Positions 32,575 to 44,445 of a stretch of DNA of 64,000 bases are shown here, piece after piece. The notes beneath the pieces were generated by a model. That model was given only the letters and a program-made list of their open reading frames with translations. It searched no databases and was not told the DNA's origin. The stretch lies in assembly GCF_900700375.1 (NCBI RefSeq), contig NC_041717.1, positions 18,494,090 to 18,558,089 on the forward strand, in the 5' to 3' direction. Made by a program: the position numbers and the translations under genes. Each line of letters begins with the position of its first letter. Positions within the stretch are counted from its first letter, which is position 1. Source of the DNA: Denticeps clupeoides. Its lineage: Eukaryota; Chordata; Actinopteri; Clupeiformes; Denticipitidae.

Positions 32575-33263
32575 TAGAGGTGGGCATAGATTAATTTTCT
32601 TAATCTATATTAATCTCACTGTAGTCTTGGAATTATTCTAGATTAATCTATAGCAATCTAAATTAATCTAGATTAATCTATAGCAATCTAAATTAATCTA
32701 GATTAATCTTTTTAAAAAAATTCCCTGGAGCAAACATGGCGGCTTCATAGCTGCATCCATGTTTCCACAACACGTGATGTGGTCAATTCTAGAGCAGTGT
32801 GATTCATGACTTCAAGTGACTCAAGTGACTCACACACCCGGATCAGAGAGCGTGTTAGCACTCCACTCAAGTGACTCAAGTGACTTACACACTTGGATCA
32901 GTTTAGTGAGTGACTCAGAGGGAGCCGAATCCTAAAAAGGATCCGAGTATTACAGCTCTAGTAATTTCACAGTTCGAAGACTCGTTCTCGCCCCCTACAG
33001 TGCAGGTAAACATCCGCTAGGTATACATCCGCGCTATACAAAATAAAAAATAAAGGTCTTTGGGAAATAAGAAACTAAAAGACACAAGAAAGAAGAAATA
33101 TACTTATAAATCTAGTGTAACCATTTAACTCCGGCACAATAGCTTGCGTAGTATAGACCCAGCTCCCAACCCAAATTTGTGAATAGATTAACGGCAATAT
33201 TTTTTTTTATCGCCGATAAGAGTCTCACGTTAGCACATTAACGCCGATAATGGCCCACCACTA
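32575..33263. mobile_element. non-autonomous hAT element, 689 bp, with 8-bp target duplication
   Basis: Ends TAGAGGTGGGC... and ...GGCCCACCACTA. The 8-bp duplication ATATTTGT flanks both sides (32567-32574, 33264-33271). Inside are a tandem repeat built on TAATCTATAGCAATCTAAAT (32640-32710) and a cluster of TCAAGTGACTCAAGTGACTC (32806-32895). No transposase. Confidence 0.85.
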
Positions 33264-33282
33264 ATATTTGTTTTAAAAATTT

Positions 33283-33446
33283 TTTATTAAATGCTCTTAT
33301 CCAGAGTGACTTACAATCAGTAGTTACAGGGACAGTCCCCCTAGAGACACTAAACATCTTCTTTAGGACACAATGGTAGTAAGTGGGGTTTGAACCTGGG
33401 TCTTCTGGTTCATAGGGGAGGTGTTACCCACTGGGCTACTACCATT
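33283..33446 (-). repeat. tRNA-derived SINE family 1, minus
   Basis: TTATTAAATGCTCTTATCCAG to GTGTTACCCACTGGGCTACT; slightly truncated. Confidence 0.88.
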
Positions 33447-33555
33447 AATATCGCTACTACCAGTCATATTAATGTCTGGTAATGTCTTGAGGTCGTGTTG
33501 CCTGCTGCAGAAAACAGCCGCTCAGATGGTGTTGATGTGTCAGGGATGCAGAGGA

Positions 33556-33783
33556 AAGAAGTGAAGTGATTGTCATTGTGAAACACAGCACAGCACATGG
33601 TGACACGGCCAAACGAAATAATAATAAAGTGAAGTGATTGTCACATGTGATACACAGCAGCAGAGCACATGGTGCACACAGTGAAATGTGTCTTCTGCAT
33701 TTAACCCATCACCATGAATGAGCAGTGGGCAGCCATGACAGGCGCCCGGGGAGCAGTGTGTGGGGACGGTGCTCTGCTCAGTG
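33556..33783 (-). repeat. tRNA-derived SINE family 2, minus, partly duplicated tail
   Basis: Two successive tail pieces (GAAGTGATTGTCATTGTG, then AAGTGAAGTGATTGTCACAT) before CAGGCGCCCGGGGAGCAGTG. Its head is cut off at the border of the segmental duplication. Confidence 0.8.
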
Positions 33784-34736
33784 GCAGTCGGGTGGGTCAG
33801 ACCAGACGTCTGCTAAAACAGACCCCGCTGTGAAAAAGCCCACGTAACGCGTGGTCATGTTGATCATGTGCACAGCCCACTGCTGGCTGCCCGTTTCCAC
33901 TGGCGGGGTCAGGTGACCAGCGTTAGAAACGCAGTTCAAGGCGCCGCTTTTTACATAAAAACGTGTGTGTTTAGCGTTAAAATGCAGGTGAATTATGGCC
34001 CATATTGCCTTGTTTCTTTCCTCTACATCCCCTCGTTTTTTGTATTTTTGCTCCGCCATGTCTATGAGGCGCCAAGAGAGACCGAGCAAATTTGTTAGCA
34101 GAGATGCTCGCTGCAGCAGTTCTGGCATGTACATGAAGAAACTGGACCAAATAAGAACTGTGGAGAAAAGAAAGACGCGGTGGCAACCGTTTCCTTGTTC
34201 AGAACTTTATTTACACCCAGACAGAACTTGTCCGTCACAGCGCTTCTCTATCGGCTGTCATTCCTGCATAACAACAATTCACCACATATAAAACATATGT
34301 ACAATAAACTATAAAGAGCATTTATGTCAACAGAATGATCCGTGATGCTCCTGTTGTCACCCTGAATTAATAGAACTTCCTGTAACTCTGGTGTAGCGCT
34401 ATTCATGACTACTGAATATGTAAAACTCCAAATTTATTAATGAACAGCAAAATTATACATTTTTGTAAATATTTTTATCATGAGCGGAAATTATTGAACC
34501 CAGAAAAGGCGGACGGAGGTGACAGTGTATTTCTTGGTGCTGGTCCCAAGCCCAAGTAGATGGTGGCTACAGGAAGGGCATCTGGAATAAAACATTCCAC
34601 CAAATCAGTTATGCGGAAAACCAACCCCTAACAGTAGCAGCCGAAGGAAGAAAATTCAGACATAAGAGATTCTGTCGGAATAAAAAATGTGGGTTGATCT
34701 GCTCTCTGTATCGACAGATATACAAATAATTGAACG

Positions 34737-35529
34737 TCACAGCAGTTTCAATGATGATCCAAAACGAACATAAAACCCAGGATAGAGGGGCTGAGTGAAG
34801 ATGGTCTGGACTCTGTACAGGAGGGTCATGGTGTGAGAGACGCTGTAGAGGGACAGAGTTCCTGCCCTGTGATCCACATACACTCCTATTCTGGAGGAGC
34901 TGGAGACTCGAGGGAGTTTAGTCTCTTTATTATTGTGCCAGAAAGAGAAGCCGGATGTAGAACAGAACAAACTCCAGGACTGATCATTACATCCAAACCG
35001 ACAATTATCACCCCGTCCTTTCCTGCTGACTCCTTTATATGAAACTGATACATCAACCCACCCACTCCACTCCACCTCCCAGTAACAGCGTCCAGACACA
35101 CCCTCTCTACCCAGAACCTGATAGAACTTATCAAATCTGTCTGGATGATCAGGATATGACTGGACCACGACACTCCATGTCACTCTTCTGTTCTCCTCAG
35201 TCAGACGGAGATATTTATTTACTGTGTTTAGATCCAGAGTCAACTGGCAGGAATCTGGTCAAGAGGTAAACAGACAGATTTTCAGGGTTAAAAATGACAG
35301 ATAATGAAATCTGGATTATATATATTCTCTATTGTATCCCAAGAGGGCATAAAACCTCCAGAGATTCATATACAAAAACTAAAATCCCCAAATCATCCAA
35401 CATAATCAACCAATAAAATAATTCAGTTTTTACAGAGAGACAAATCAGACCAACAGTTATTAATATAAATTAATACAAATACAACAGAATCGTGTATACA
35501 GGTGTTCCTTTGAAGCTGAGAATATTTAA

Positions 35530-35584
<55 letters not shown>

Positions 35585-37293
35585 TACTCACATTTTAAGA
35601 AATCAGATCTGGTCAAAGGTTCAGCAAATTCTATTTTGATGTATTTTTCTATGGAAATAGAAATATTTCATTGTGACTAATTCTTACCACATAATCCTGT
35701 AATATATTTGTAATAGTATATTTGTTTTCTTGATCACATCTATCATTCAATTCTCATATTTAATAAATTCCCAACCTGCTGCTGATATCTTCTTCACTTC
35801 CTGCTTGCAGAAAACTTCCAGTTTGTCTTTCAGTGCAGAGACAGATTTTACTACAGCCTGACAAGAGAAGCTCTGGTTGACAGTGATGTTGGGGAGATCT
35901 TTAGATCCAGGAGGAGCACAGAGAGACGGGAAACTCTACAGAGACAAACAGACAAGAGACAGAAATGGAGAGAGACTTTAAATACACTTTACTGGGGAGA
36001 AGTGAAGAGCAGCTCCATAGGAGAGAAGTTTGTGAGGGACGCCGCCTTCTGTAGATGATCAGAGAGAAGTGATGGTACCTGGAGGAAATTGATGTGATCT
36101 TCTGTGTGTGAGAGCTGCTCCAGCTCAGCGTCTCTCCTCCTCAGATCAATGATCTCCTGCTCCAGCAGCTCCAGGTGTCCTTCAGCCAGACTCAGTTCAG
36201 CCTTCTCCTGATCTCTGATCATCTTACACACCTCAGAGCGCATCTTCTCAATGGAGTGGATCATCTGAGTCAAGATCTTCTCACTGTCCTCCACTGCTGC
36301 CTGAGCAGAGCGCTGTTAGGAGACAGAGAGAGAGGACGGGGTCCATTTAAAGCAGCAGACCTTCACTCAGCTCCTAATGGGACCCCAGACAGCAGCCCTG
36401 TCCCCGCAGTGTGGTGTCTCAGTGGGACTGGAAAGTGTCCCAACATTGACTTCCTCACTGGCTGACTGGAGGAGAGACCTGACTGGGTCCTGAAATGTCT
36501 CTTCTCCTCGTCTCACTTCTTACCTTGAGAGTCTCTACAGTCTCTCTCAGCTCCTGTACTTTCTTCTCTCTCTCCTGGAGTTTCTGCTGGGATTCCTTCT
36601 GGGTCTCCACCAACTGCTTCTGTTGGTTAAAAAAATACTTCTGATAATTCACTGGGGAATGTTGTATATCTGTTATGGACCAAGCGATCTTCTACTTGTT
36701 CTTACCTGTTTCTCACTCCTTTCTGCTGCTGCTGCTACTGTCTTATGTCCACTGTGTTCATCCACCAAACACATCAGACAAACGCATTTCTGATCAGAGC
36801 AACAAAAGACCTCCAGCAGCTTGTGATGCTGAGAGCAGATCTTCTCCTGCAGTCGTCCAGTAGCGTCAGTCACCGTGTGTTTTCCTCCTGGATTTACTTC
36901 ATTATGAACTTTGAAGTGAGTCTCACAGTAAGAGACCAGACACACCAGGCAGGACTTGACAGCTTTGACTTTTCTCCCAGTGCAGACGTCACACTCCACA
37001 TCTCCAGGTCCAGCGTAACAGAGAGCAGGAGGAGCAGCTTGGAGTCTCATCTTCTTCATGTTCTCCACCAGTTCAGCAATAAGAGGGTTTTTGAAGAGAA
37101 CAGGTCTTGGTGTGAAGGTGTGTCTGCACTGTGGACAGCTGTAGACGCCCTTCTGGTCTTCCTCGTCCCAGCAGCTCTTAATGCAGCTCATACAGTAATT
37201 ATGTCCACAGGGAAGAGCCACCGGATCCTTCAGTAGATCCAGACAGACTGAACAAGTGAACAGATCCTGATCTTTAGAAGGAGCTTCAGCCAT
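34737..37293 (-). CDS. finTRIM (TRIM E3 ligase with B30.2/SPRY), copy A
   Basis: Fish-specific TRIM family protein, a predicted RING E3 ubiquitin ligase of innate antiviral defence. Exons in order: 36706-37293, 36524-36619, 36079-36312, 35776-35935, 35592-35648, 34737-35254; 1653 nt, 550 residues, all phases agree. RING residues C14, C17, C29, H31, C34, C37, C53, C56. Two B-box-like zinc regions follow (CDVCTGRKVKAVKSCLVC; CSQHHKLLEVFCCSDQKCVC). Exons of exactly 96 and 234 nt encode the coiled coil, as in other TRIM genes. The last exon is PRY-SPRY (LTLDLNTVNKYLRLTEENRR, CYWEVEWSG, RIGVYVDHRAGTLSLYSV). The exon layout and [19 protein letters not shown] match finTRIMs. It looks intact. The next gene copy (43583-46153) is on the same strand. 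Confidence 0.92.
35528..35580. repeat. (GT)n(GA)n microsatellite in finTRIM A intron 5
   Basis: Short GT run followed by about 20 GA units, 11 bp from the exon 5 donor on the minus strand. Confidence 0.92.
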
Positions 37294-37353
37294 TTTCCTG
37301 CTTTACAATCAGATGGTGTCACACACAGACGGAGCAGCAGAAAGGAGAGTTAA

Positions 37354-37370
37354 CTTTCACTTTCATTTCT
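37354..37370 (-). promoter_or_regulatory. interferon-stimulated response element-like site, finTRIM A
   Basis: On the minus strand reads AGAAATGAAAGTGAAAG, two overlapping GAAANNGAAA cores, 61-77 bp above the start codon. finTRIMs are known to be virus- and interferon-inducible, so this is a credible ISRE/IRF site. Confidence 0.7.
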
Positions 37371-37430
37371 AAGAAAGGATCAAACTTCCTGCTTCAGAAA
37401 ATGGGCGGAGTTGTGGACTGGTGATGTCCG

Positions 37431-38689
37431 TATACAAAACAGTCAACAAGAAAAATCTGTTTTATAGTTTATTATAAAAATATGAACTATAGATGCAAGA
37501 CATAACAATCAGTTCTAGAAGTTGATGTGTTGGAGGAAAGGAAAAGTTGCAGTTAGATCAGTATTTTCTTCAGAATGTAATTCGGAAAAAGCACCTATTT
37601 TGTGGAAGTTATAGAAACTAAGAGGTTTTTGTTCTTTTTTAATATAAAGAAGCGTATTTTCAGTTATATATGATGTAATTTTTTATATTAATACAGAGCG
37701 ACTCACCTTACATGGTATTTCTTCCTGTTTTTTCCTATAGACTCTCTCGAACAGCACAGAACCACACCCTCTTTTTTCTGAGGTAGATACTCAACATATA
37801 GACATCTCACAGGTATCAGTTGTTGCAATGAAAAATTTTCATGTTGCCTCTGATTGCAGGATTCTATTACAGAAAAAGGACAAATCAGAGGTTCTCAATA
37901 AACTTAAACTTCTTTAGCAAGTATTTTACAAAACTGTACTTGGTATAATACAAGTTAACAGCAAATTATTATAGATTCCAGTACGCAAATACAAAACTCA
38001 GTCATATTTAGCGTGCTTATTAACTTCAGACTTCTCTTTCTAAATGTAACACAGATTCAGTCTTTCAGGTTTATTAATTGTCTTTGCAGACTTTCTGGTC
38101 TCAGTTTCATCTGGAATGTGTGTCTTGGTTTGAGTCTCAGTGTAGGTGTCTGTGTTGCAATCTGCAGGACAGAGATGGACTCACTGAGCTCCTCATCTGC
38201 AACAGTCCCTGGTGTTTTTATAGACTGCGCTGATTTCACCTGATGATCTGGCCTTCCTTTGTTCTCACAGTAAAGGATTTTGGAACAACGGTGTCTTTTC
38301 TTATCCATCAATGAGATTTTCAATCTCAACTGGGTCCTTCCTGAGCAACGTAATTAGTCGTTCTGTCTTATTTTCTAGTTTAGGAAGTCTATTTTCTTTG
38401 AACAGCTTGTATGGTGCTTTCTCTTCATCATAAACTCAGCATGTGATGGCTCGCATTCCAGAGGTGAAGTTCTGTAACTGAGTAAAGCAAGGTAGGGATC
38501 GGAGTTGCTGTCAGAACCCATTTTCATGAGAATGTGGACACCTAATCATAGTGAAGTCTGCTTGAAATTGCACCCTCAAGGAAATGTAGGTCAAATGGGA
38601 GGGGGCTTGACTGTGTGCGTCTGAAAACATTTAAGTAAGAAATGAGATTTGTTGCTCCCTGGATGAAAAACTCCTGGAGCTAAAACTCT
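37431..38689. other. intergenic, no gene recognised
   Basis: AT-rich. A minus-strand frame at 38057-38329 is open but matches no family I know and has no splice-site support. Confidence 0.45.
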
Positions 38690-39019
38690 TCCTAAGTAGT
38701 GAACAGTGATGAACAGCGGATCAATTCAAGCAGCAGCCAAGACAATTGGCTTCATGAGCAAAAAGCACCAAGACTGGTTTGACAACAACTCAGATGCCAT
38801 ACACAATATTCTAAACAAAATAAACACAGTACGTCCGGTAGCCCTAAAAAAACCTTCATGCAAAACTGCCAGACAATGATGGTGGAAAGCTCAACAGAAT
38901 GTGCAGAGGAGTCTGTGGGCCATGCAAAATGAGTGGTGGACAGCAAAGGCACAGGAAATAAAGTCTTTTGCAGATAAGAATGACATGAACAACAATGCGG
39001 TCAAATTCGTATATTGACC
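38690..39019 (+). mobile_element. LINE fragment (linker region before reverse transcriptase)
   Basis: Reads KKHQDWFDNNSDAIHNILNK and WWTAKAQEIKSFADKNDMNN, matching a widespread animal LINE whose copies are often mislabelled craniofacial development protein 2-like. Broken by stops. Its RT part reappears at 40627. Confidence 0.7.
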
Positions 39020-39365
39020 AACAACAACAACATTTATTTCTTATATAGCCCAAAATCACATACAGAATGTCTCAATGGGCTTTGACAGGCCCTACAGTTG
39101 ACACCCCCACACTTGACCCTTCTGCACACCAGAAAAAACACAAAAAAAAACACAGAAAAAAAAGAAAGGAGGAAATGTTGGGAAGGAGTGATACAGAGAG
39201 GGACGCCCTTCCAGGGTAGAGTGAGCCTGCAAATGGTGTCAGTGCAGGGTTGTGATGATTTGTCCAATAAGAGAAAAAGTCCTACAGTTGTAGAGGTGCA
39301 CCTACTAGAGCATCCAGACAGTAATGCGTTGCAGTAATCTAGATAGATAGATAGATAGATTGTGC
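39020..39365. repeat. interspersed repeat ending in a GATA microsatellite
   Basis: Begins ACAACAACATTTATTTCTTA and TATAGCCCAAAATCACATAC, a common fish repeat, and ends in (AGAT)n at 39341-39361. Confidence 0.6.
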
Positions 39366-39439
39366 TTTATTATTGTTATTATTACTAGGCATCATCTGCA
39401 TTTTTTACAGAAGCTTGCAGGCAAGTGATGTTAATGTGA

Positions 39440-40640
39440 GACCTAAGCCTGCTTTGCCTTGCAAAGATCCTCAATTCTTGGCTCAATGTTTGATAAATAT
39501 AGCCTCAAATCATCCTCGATTTGTCCACGATGGCGGTATTTCGTTTTGAGTGCAGTCATTTTTGAGAATCCTGCCTCACAAATATGTCGACACGAAAGGA
39601 AGGAGAATCTCGAAGGTGACGTCACAGAGTTCAGGATATTCCTGCATCAATGCTGCCCAGAATGACGAAAGAGGGCAGGAGCTAAAGAGTTCCTTCATTC
39701 TTCTGTCACTCTTCAGCTCAATAAGCTGTTCCTGCATATCAATTAATAGCTCGTATGCTGGGCACACAAACGGATCTCGAACCCACGCAAAAGAACGATA
39801 ATCCTCTTTAACGTACGTCACAAGTGGTTTTCTCGTTGCTGACAGGTGCTCAGACGCACGAAAGGCGTGCACTTTCTCTGCAAGGAGCAAAATATGAGTT
39901 TCGCGGCCTTGCAAAGACAGGTTGTGGCCGTTCAAGCGGTCAAATATATCGACCAAATAGGACAGAGCTGCAAACCACATAGTGTCATCCAGATGCCTTG
40001 CCAAATCTGATTTGATTTCTGTCAAAAGCCACTTCACCTCTTCTCGAACCTCATACGACCGCTGTAACACCCGCCCCCTGGAGAGCCAGCGAACTTCAGT
40101 GTGCAGAAGCAGCTGTTCATGCCCTGACCCCATCTCCTGGCAGAGGACCCCAAACAAGCGAGTGTTAAGCGGCCGTGATTTGATGAGATTTATCACTTAC
40201 ACGGATTGGTTCAGCACAGAGTCAAAAAGAACCAGCGATTTTTTTAGCATCTAGTGCTTCGCGATGAACCATGCAATGTGTCCATTTCACAAGTGGAGCT
40301 ACTTACTGAACGTGAGAAGCTAGGCCACGTTCATGCCCCGTCATTGCCTGTGCACCATCCGTGCCTAGGCCAACGCATCGGTCCCAAGCCAAACCATTTT
40401 CACGGATAAAAATATCAAGGACATTGTAAATGGCTTCTCCTGTGGTGTGCGATTGAAGAGGCCAGAAGAAACAGGACATCCTCCTCAATTGCCTTGTCAC
40501 ACAGATACCTGACATAGGTGAGGAGCTGTGCCTGCCCAGTAAATCAGTGTATTCGTCCAGCTTCAGCGCAGGGTAAAGACTCTTTTTTACAAACTCTATG
40601 TTTGTGGCCTTTGTTAACCTCTGAAAAGCTTTTGACATGG
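39440..40640 (-). pseudogene. hAT transposase relic (ZBED5/FAM200-like)
   Basis: Minus-strand pieces: AFQRLTKATNIEFVKKSLYP, CVGLGTDGAQAMTGHERGLA, LLLHTEVRWLSRGRVLQRSY, SYLVDIFDRLNGHNLSLQG and a late ISNIEPRIEDLCKAKQA-like end. These are hallmarks of the hAT transposases related to ZBED5 and FAM200. The frame is cut between about 40200 and 40300 and again near 39600, and the N-terminal BED finger and C-terminal dimerisation part are not seen. Inactive. It lies between the two finTRIM genes. Confidence 0.8.
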
Positions 40641-41130
40641 TACAGAGAGATCTTTGTCAACATACTATGGCAATTTCATGAGGAAATGACACCTAGGGTG
40701 ACAGTAGGAAGACAAGAATCTGCCCCTTTTCATGTGTGAACAATGGTGCGGCAGGGGTGTGTACTTTTACTACCACTTGTACTTTTTAATGATTTCTTAT
40801 ATGCATCACGCTGCTTCTCCATAAGGACACTGAGAACAACAGCGTGAAGCATGGGTCACTTACAGCCGGCACAACCAGGCCATGGAACGTTTTCACATAC
40901 GCAGTCTTCAGCATATTATGGGAATTGGCAGGACTGAGTACCTCATACAGAGATACTCAGCAGGACAGGCTGTATCGAGGCAACCATCATCCAACATCAA
41001 CTGCAGTGGCTTAGACATATTATAAGGATGCCCTGTAATCGTCTGCCTTGCAAAATGTCCTGTATTGGCAACTAAAACTCAGACAGCGCTCTGCTGGATA
41101 TAAAGTCCGGCTGAAATACCACTAAAAAGC
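40627..41130 (+). mobile_element. LINE fragment (reverse transcriptase and C-terminal part)
   Basis: Reads KAFDMVQREIFVNILWQFHE, TVGRQESAPFHV, VRQGCVLLPLVLFNDFLYA, then a jump to GHGTFSHTQSSAYYGNWQD-like and IEATIIQHQLQWLRHIIRMP, RLPCKM. Same LINE type as 38690-39019. The catalytic (Y/A)xDD block is deleted. Stops and frame shifts present. Confidence 0.72.
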
Positions 41131-41154
41131 TGCAAGCACATGTGCCTTATAACT

Positions 41155-41235
41155 TCTATTGTAAGTGGGGTTTGAACCTGGGTCTTCTGGTTCATAGGCG
41201 GGTGTGTTACCCACTATGCTACTACCATTAATATC
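41155..41235 (-). repeat. tRNA-derived SINE family 1 head, minus
   Basis: TAAGTGGGGTTTGAACCTGG to GGTGTGTTACCCACTATGC; body missing. Confidence 0.85.
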
Positions 41236-41261
41236 ACTACTACCAGTCATATTAATGTCTA

Positions 41262-41491
41262 GGGCTGTTACTAACGATTATTTTAACAATCAATTCATTT
41301 GTCGATTTGATTATCATAGAATCGGATAAAAAAAAAAAACATTCATTTCCAAATCTTTATTCAAAACCAAAACTAAAATCTTTAGAACATGTTGCTCATT
41401 GAGCTGTTATAACAATTATAAGATAAAAATAAAATGGACAAACACAAAAAACACACATGTGTGTGCTTTCTGTTTTGTCGTGGGTGGAGAA
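41262..41491. mobile_element. hAT end, related to 16910-18414
   Basis: AGGGCTGTTACTAACGATTA then TTTAACAATCAATTCATTTG, followed by TTCATTTCCAAATCTTTATTC and AATAAAATGGACAAACACAA, colinear with 16920-17130. It runs straight into the lower border of duplication copy B. Confidence 0.8.
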
Positions 41492-42046
41492 GTCGGGCGG
41501 GTCAGACCAGACGTCTGCTAAAACAGACCCCACTGTGGACCAGGCGTGTGAAAAAGCCCACATAATTCGTGGTCGTGTTGATCATGTGCACAGCCCACTG
41601 CTGGCTGCCCGCTTCCACTGGCGGGGTCAGGTGACCAGCGTTAGAAACGCAGTTCAAAGCGCCGCATTTTACATAAAAATGTGTGTGTTTAGCGTTAAAA
41701 CACAGGTGAATTATGGCCCATATTGCCTTGTTTCTTTCCTCTGCATCTCCTCGTTTTTTATATTTTTGCTCCGCCATGTCTATGAGGCACCGAGATAAAC
41801 CATCAGAGTTATCAGAGAATTTGCAGCAGTTCTGGCGTGTACATGAAGGAAATGGACCAAATAAGAACCGTGGAGAAAAGAAAGATGCGGTGGCGACCGT
41901 TTCCTCGTTCAGAACTTTATTTACACCCAGACAGAACTTGTCCGTCACAGCGCTTCTCTATCGGCTGTCATTCCTGTGTTACAGATCCCAGCGCCCCGGG
42001 ACTGTGACAGATTTTTTAAAAAGTGTAATTGTGTCTGCGGTTTCTG

Positions 42047-42712
42047 TATTTAAGAGAGAAAACACAGGCAGGAATCATTAGTGTCGTTCGCTCATGCAGG
42101 CATTTCTTTATCTAAAGAAAAATACATTTTACACTCAACTTTACAAACAATTTACATATACTCACTTCCTGAATTACATTACATTTTCAGTCTTCTCACA
42201 GGTTAATGTCAACAGAAGTACATATTATTTGAATATTACATTCGTTCAATATCTGCTATCCCTTTTACAGAATCAACCCACATACTTGTGCTTTCAACCC
42301 ATCGAACAACCATTTTCATAATAGTACAAACCAATTTTACTTAACATAAATGCAATAATTACTTTCAAAAACACCTTGAACAGAATCTTTCCAGTATTTT
42401 CCCATCCCACAGCACATCAGTGGTCTTAACATGTGTACACATACACATAAATAATACACTCAATCTACCTGGCAGTAGTAACATGAACCACTTCACTGAA
42501 CTACACGTGTCTTACACTTTTACTTACTCCGAACCATGTGATACCTGTCGCGTTTTCTGACAGCTCGTATGAGTAATTTCTCTATTATACACAGTGGGTT
42601 TATTTAGAAATAGTGCTGCACTATACTAACCTGTATTTAACAGAGAAAACACAGGCAGGAATCATTAGTGTCGTTCGCTCGTGCAGGCATTTCTTTATCT
42701 AAAGAAAATACC
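42047..42712. repeat. pair of ~72-bp direct repeats, 585 bp apart
   Basis: AACACAGGCAGGAATCATTA and GTGTCGTTCGCTC.TGCAGG occur at 42058-42118 and 42646-42706, nearly identical. The sequence between is AT-rich and non-coding. It may be the ends of an unknown short element. Confidence 0.75.
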
Positions 42713-42860
42713 GCGAGAGTTAACGCCAATTCCCCCTTCCAGTGATAGCGCCCCCTGGTGGTAAGACCGAATTCTTCCCTGAGTGTGTTCCTGGATATGG
42801 GATAAAATACAAGAAACTAAACACCTAATTATGGCCAAACTTTTGAGCGCGTCATACCTG

Positions 42861-43128
42861 CACAAGGCAGTGGTGGCCTAGCGGTTAAGGAAGCGGCCCC
42901 GTAATCAGAACGTTGCAGGTTCGATTCCCGATCCGCCAAGGTGCCACTGAGGTGCCACTGAGCAAAGCACCGTCCCCACACGCTGCTCCCCGGGCGCCTG
43001 TCATGGCTGCCCACTGCTCACTCAGGGTGATGGGTTAAATGCAGAGGACAAATTTCACTGTGTGCATCGTGTGCTGTGCTGCTGTGTATCACATGTGACA
43101 ATCACTTCACTTTAAACTTTAATAACAA
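42861..43128 (+). repeat. tRNA-derived SINE family 2, full length, plus
   Basis: GGCAGTGGTGGCCTAGCGGT, box B GGTTCGATTCCC, GGTGATGGGTTAAATGCAGA, tail CACATGTGACAATCACTTCA. One of the best copies. Confidence 0.95.
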
Positions 43129-43582
43129 ACATATAAAACATATGTAAAATAACCTATAAAGAGCATTTATGTCAACAAAATTATCCGTGATGCTCCTGTT
43201 GTCACCCTGAATTAATAGAACTTCCTGTAACTCTGGTGTAGCGCTATTCATGACTACTGAATATGTAAAACTCCAAATTTCTTAATGAACAACAATATTA
43301 CACATTAAATATTTTCATCACGAGCGGAAATTATTGAACCCAGACAAGGCGGACGTAGGTGACAGTGTATTTCTTGGTGCTGGTCCCAAGTCCGAGTAAA
43401 TGGGGATGGTGGCATCAGGAAGGCCATCTAGAATAAAACATCCCACCAAATCAATTATGCGGAAAACCGACCCCAAACGGTAGCAGCCGAAGGAAGAAAA
43501 TTCAGACATAAGAGATTCTGTTGGAATAAAAAATGTGGGTTGATCTGCTCTCTGTATCGACAGATATACAAATAATTGAACA

Positions 43583-44374
43583 TCACAGCAGTTTCACTGA
43601 GCCAGAAGAAACATAAATCCCAGGATAGAGGGGCTGAGTGAAGGTGGTCTGGACTCTGTACAGGAGGGTCATGGTGTGAGAGACGCTGTAGAAGGACAGA
43701 GTTCCTGCCCTGTGATCCACATACACTCCTATTCTGGAGGAGCTGGAGACTCGAGGGAGTTTAGTCTTTTTATTTTTGTGCCAGAAAGAGAAGCTGGATG
43801 TAGAACAGACTAAACTCCAGGACTGATCATTACGTCCAAACAGACAATTATCACCCCGTCCTTTCCTGCTGACTCCTTTATATGAAACTGATACTTGAAC
43901 CTTCCCACTCCACTCCACCTCCCAGTAACAGCGTCCAGACACACCCTCTCTACACAGAACCTGGTACCACACATCAAATCTGTCTGGATGATCAGGATAT
44001 GACTGGACCACGTCACTCCATGTCACTCTTCTGTTCTCCTCAGTCAGACGGAGATATTTATTTACTGTGTTTAGATCCAGAGTCAACTGGCAGGAATCTG
44101 GTCAAGAGGTAAACAGACAGATTTTCAGGGTTAAAAATGACAGATAATGAAATCTGGATTATATATATTCTCTATTGTATCCCAAGAGGGCATAAAACCT
44201 CCAGAGATTCATATAAAAAAGACCTAAAATCCCCAAATCATCCAACATAATCAACCAATAAAATAATTCAGTTTTTACAGAGAGACAAATCAGACCAACA
44301 GTTATTACTACAAATTAATACAAATACAGCAGAATCGTGTGTACAGGTGTTCCTGTAGAGCTGAGAATATTTAA

Positions 44375-44445
<71 letters not shown>

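Larger units (their letters stand above)
33787..37430. repeat. segmental duplication, copy A (finTRIM block)
   Basis: Matches 41492-46285. Shared order: GTCGGGTGGGTCAGACC block, CCGCCATGTCTATGAGGC block, AGCATTTATGTCAAC block, the six finTRIM exons and introns, and about 130 bp upstream of the start codon. Copy B holds about 1.15 kb of extra sequence between its second and third blocks. Confidence 0.88.

Noticed and set aside
36745-37236. 163-codon plus-strand frame, also at 45605-46096
   Set aside because: Antisense of finTRIM exon 1; conserved only because the real exon is.
38057-38329. 90-codon minus-strand frame between finTRIM A and the LINE
   Set aside because: No known domain, no splice signals in phase, no second exon; left as unassigned.
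42047-42712. Direct repeats read as the ends of an LTR element
   Set aside because: Too short, no polypurine tract, primer site or coding content between them; kept only as a direct repeat.
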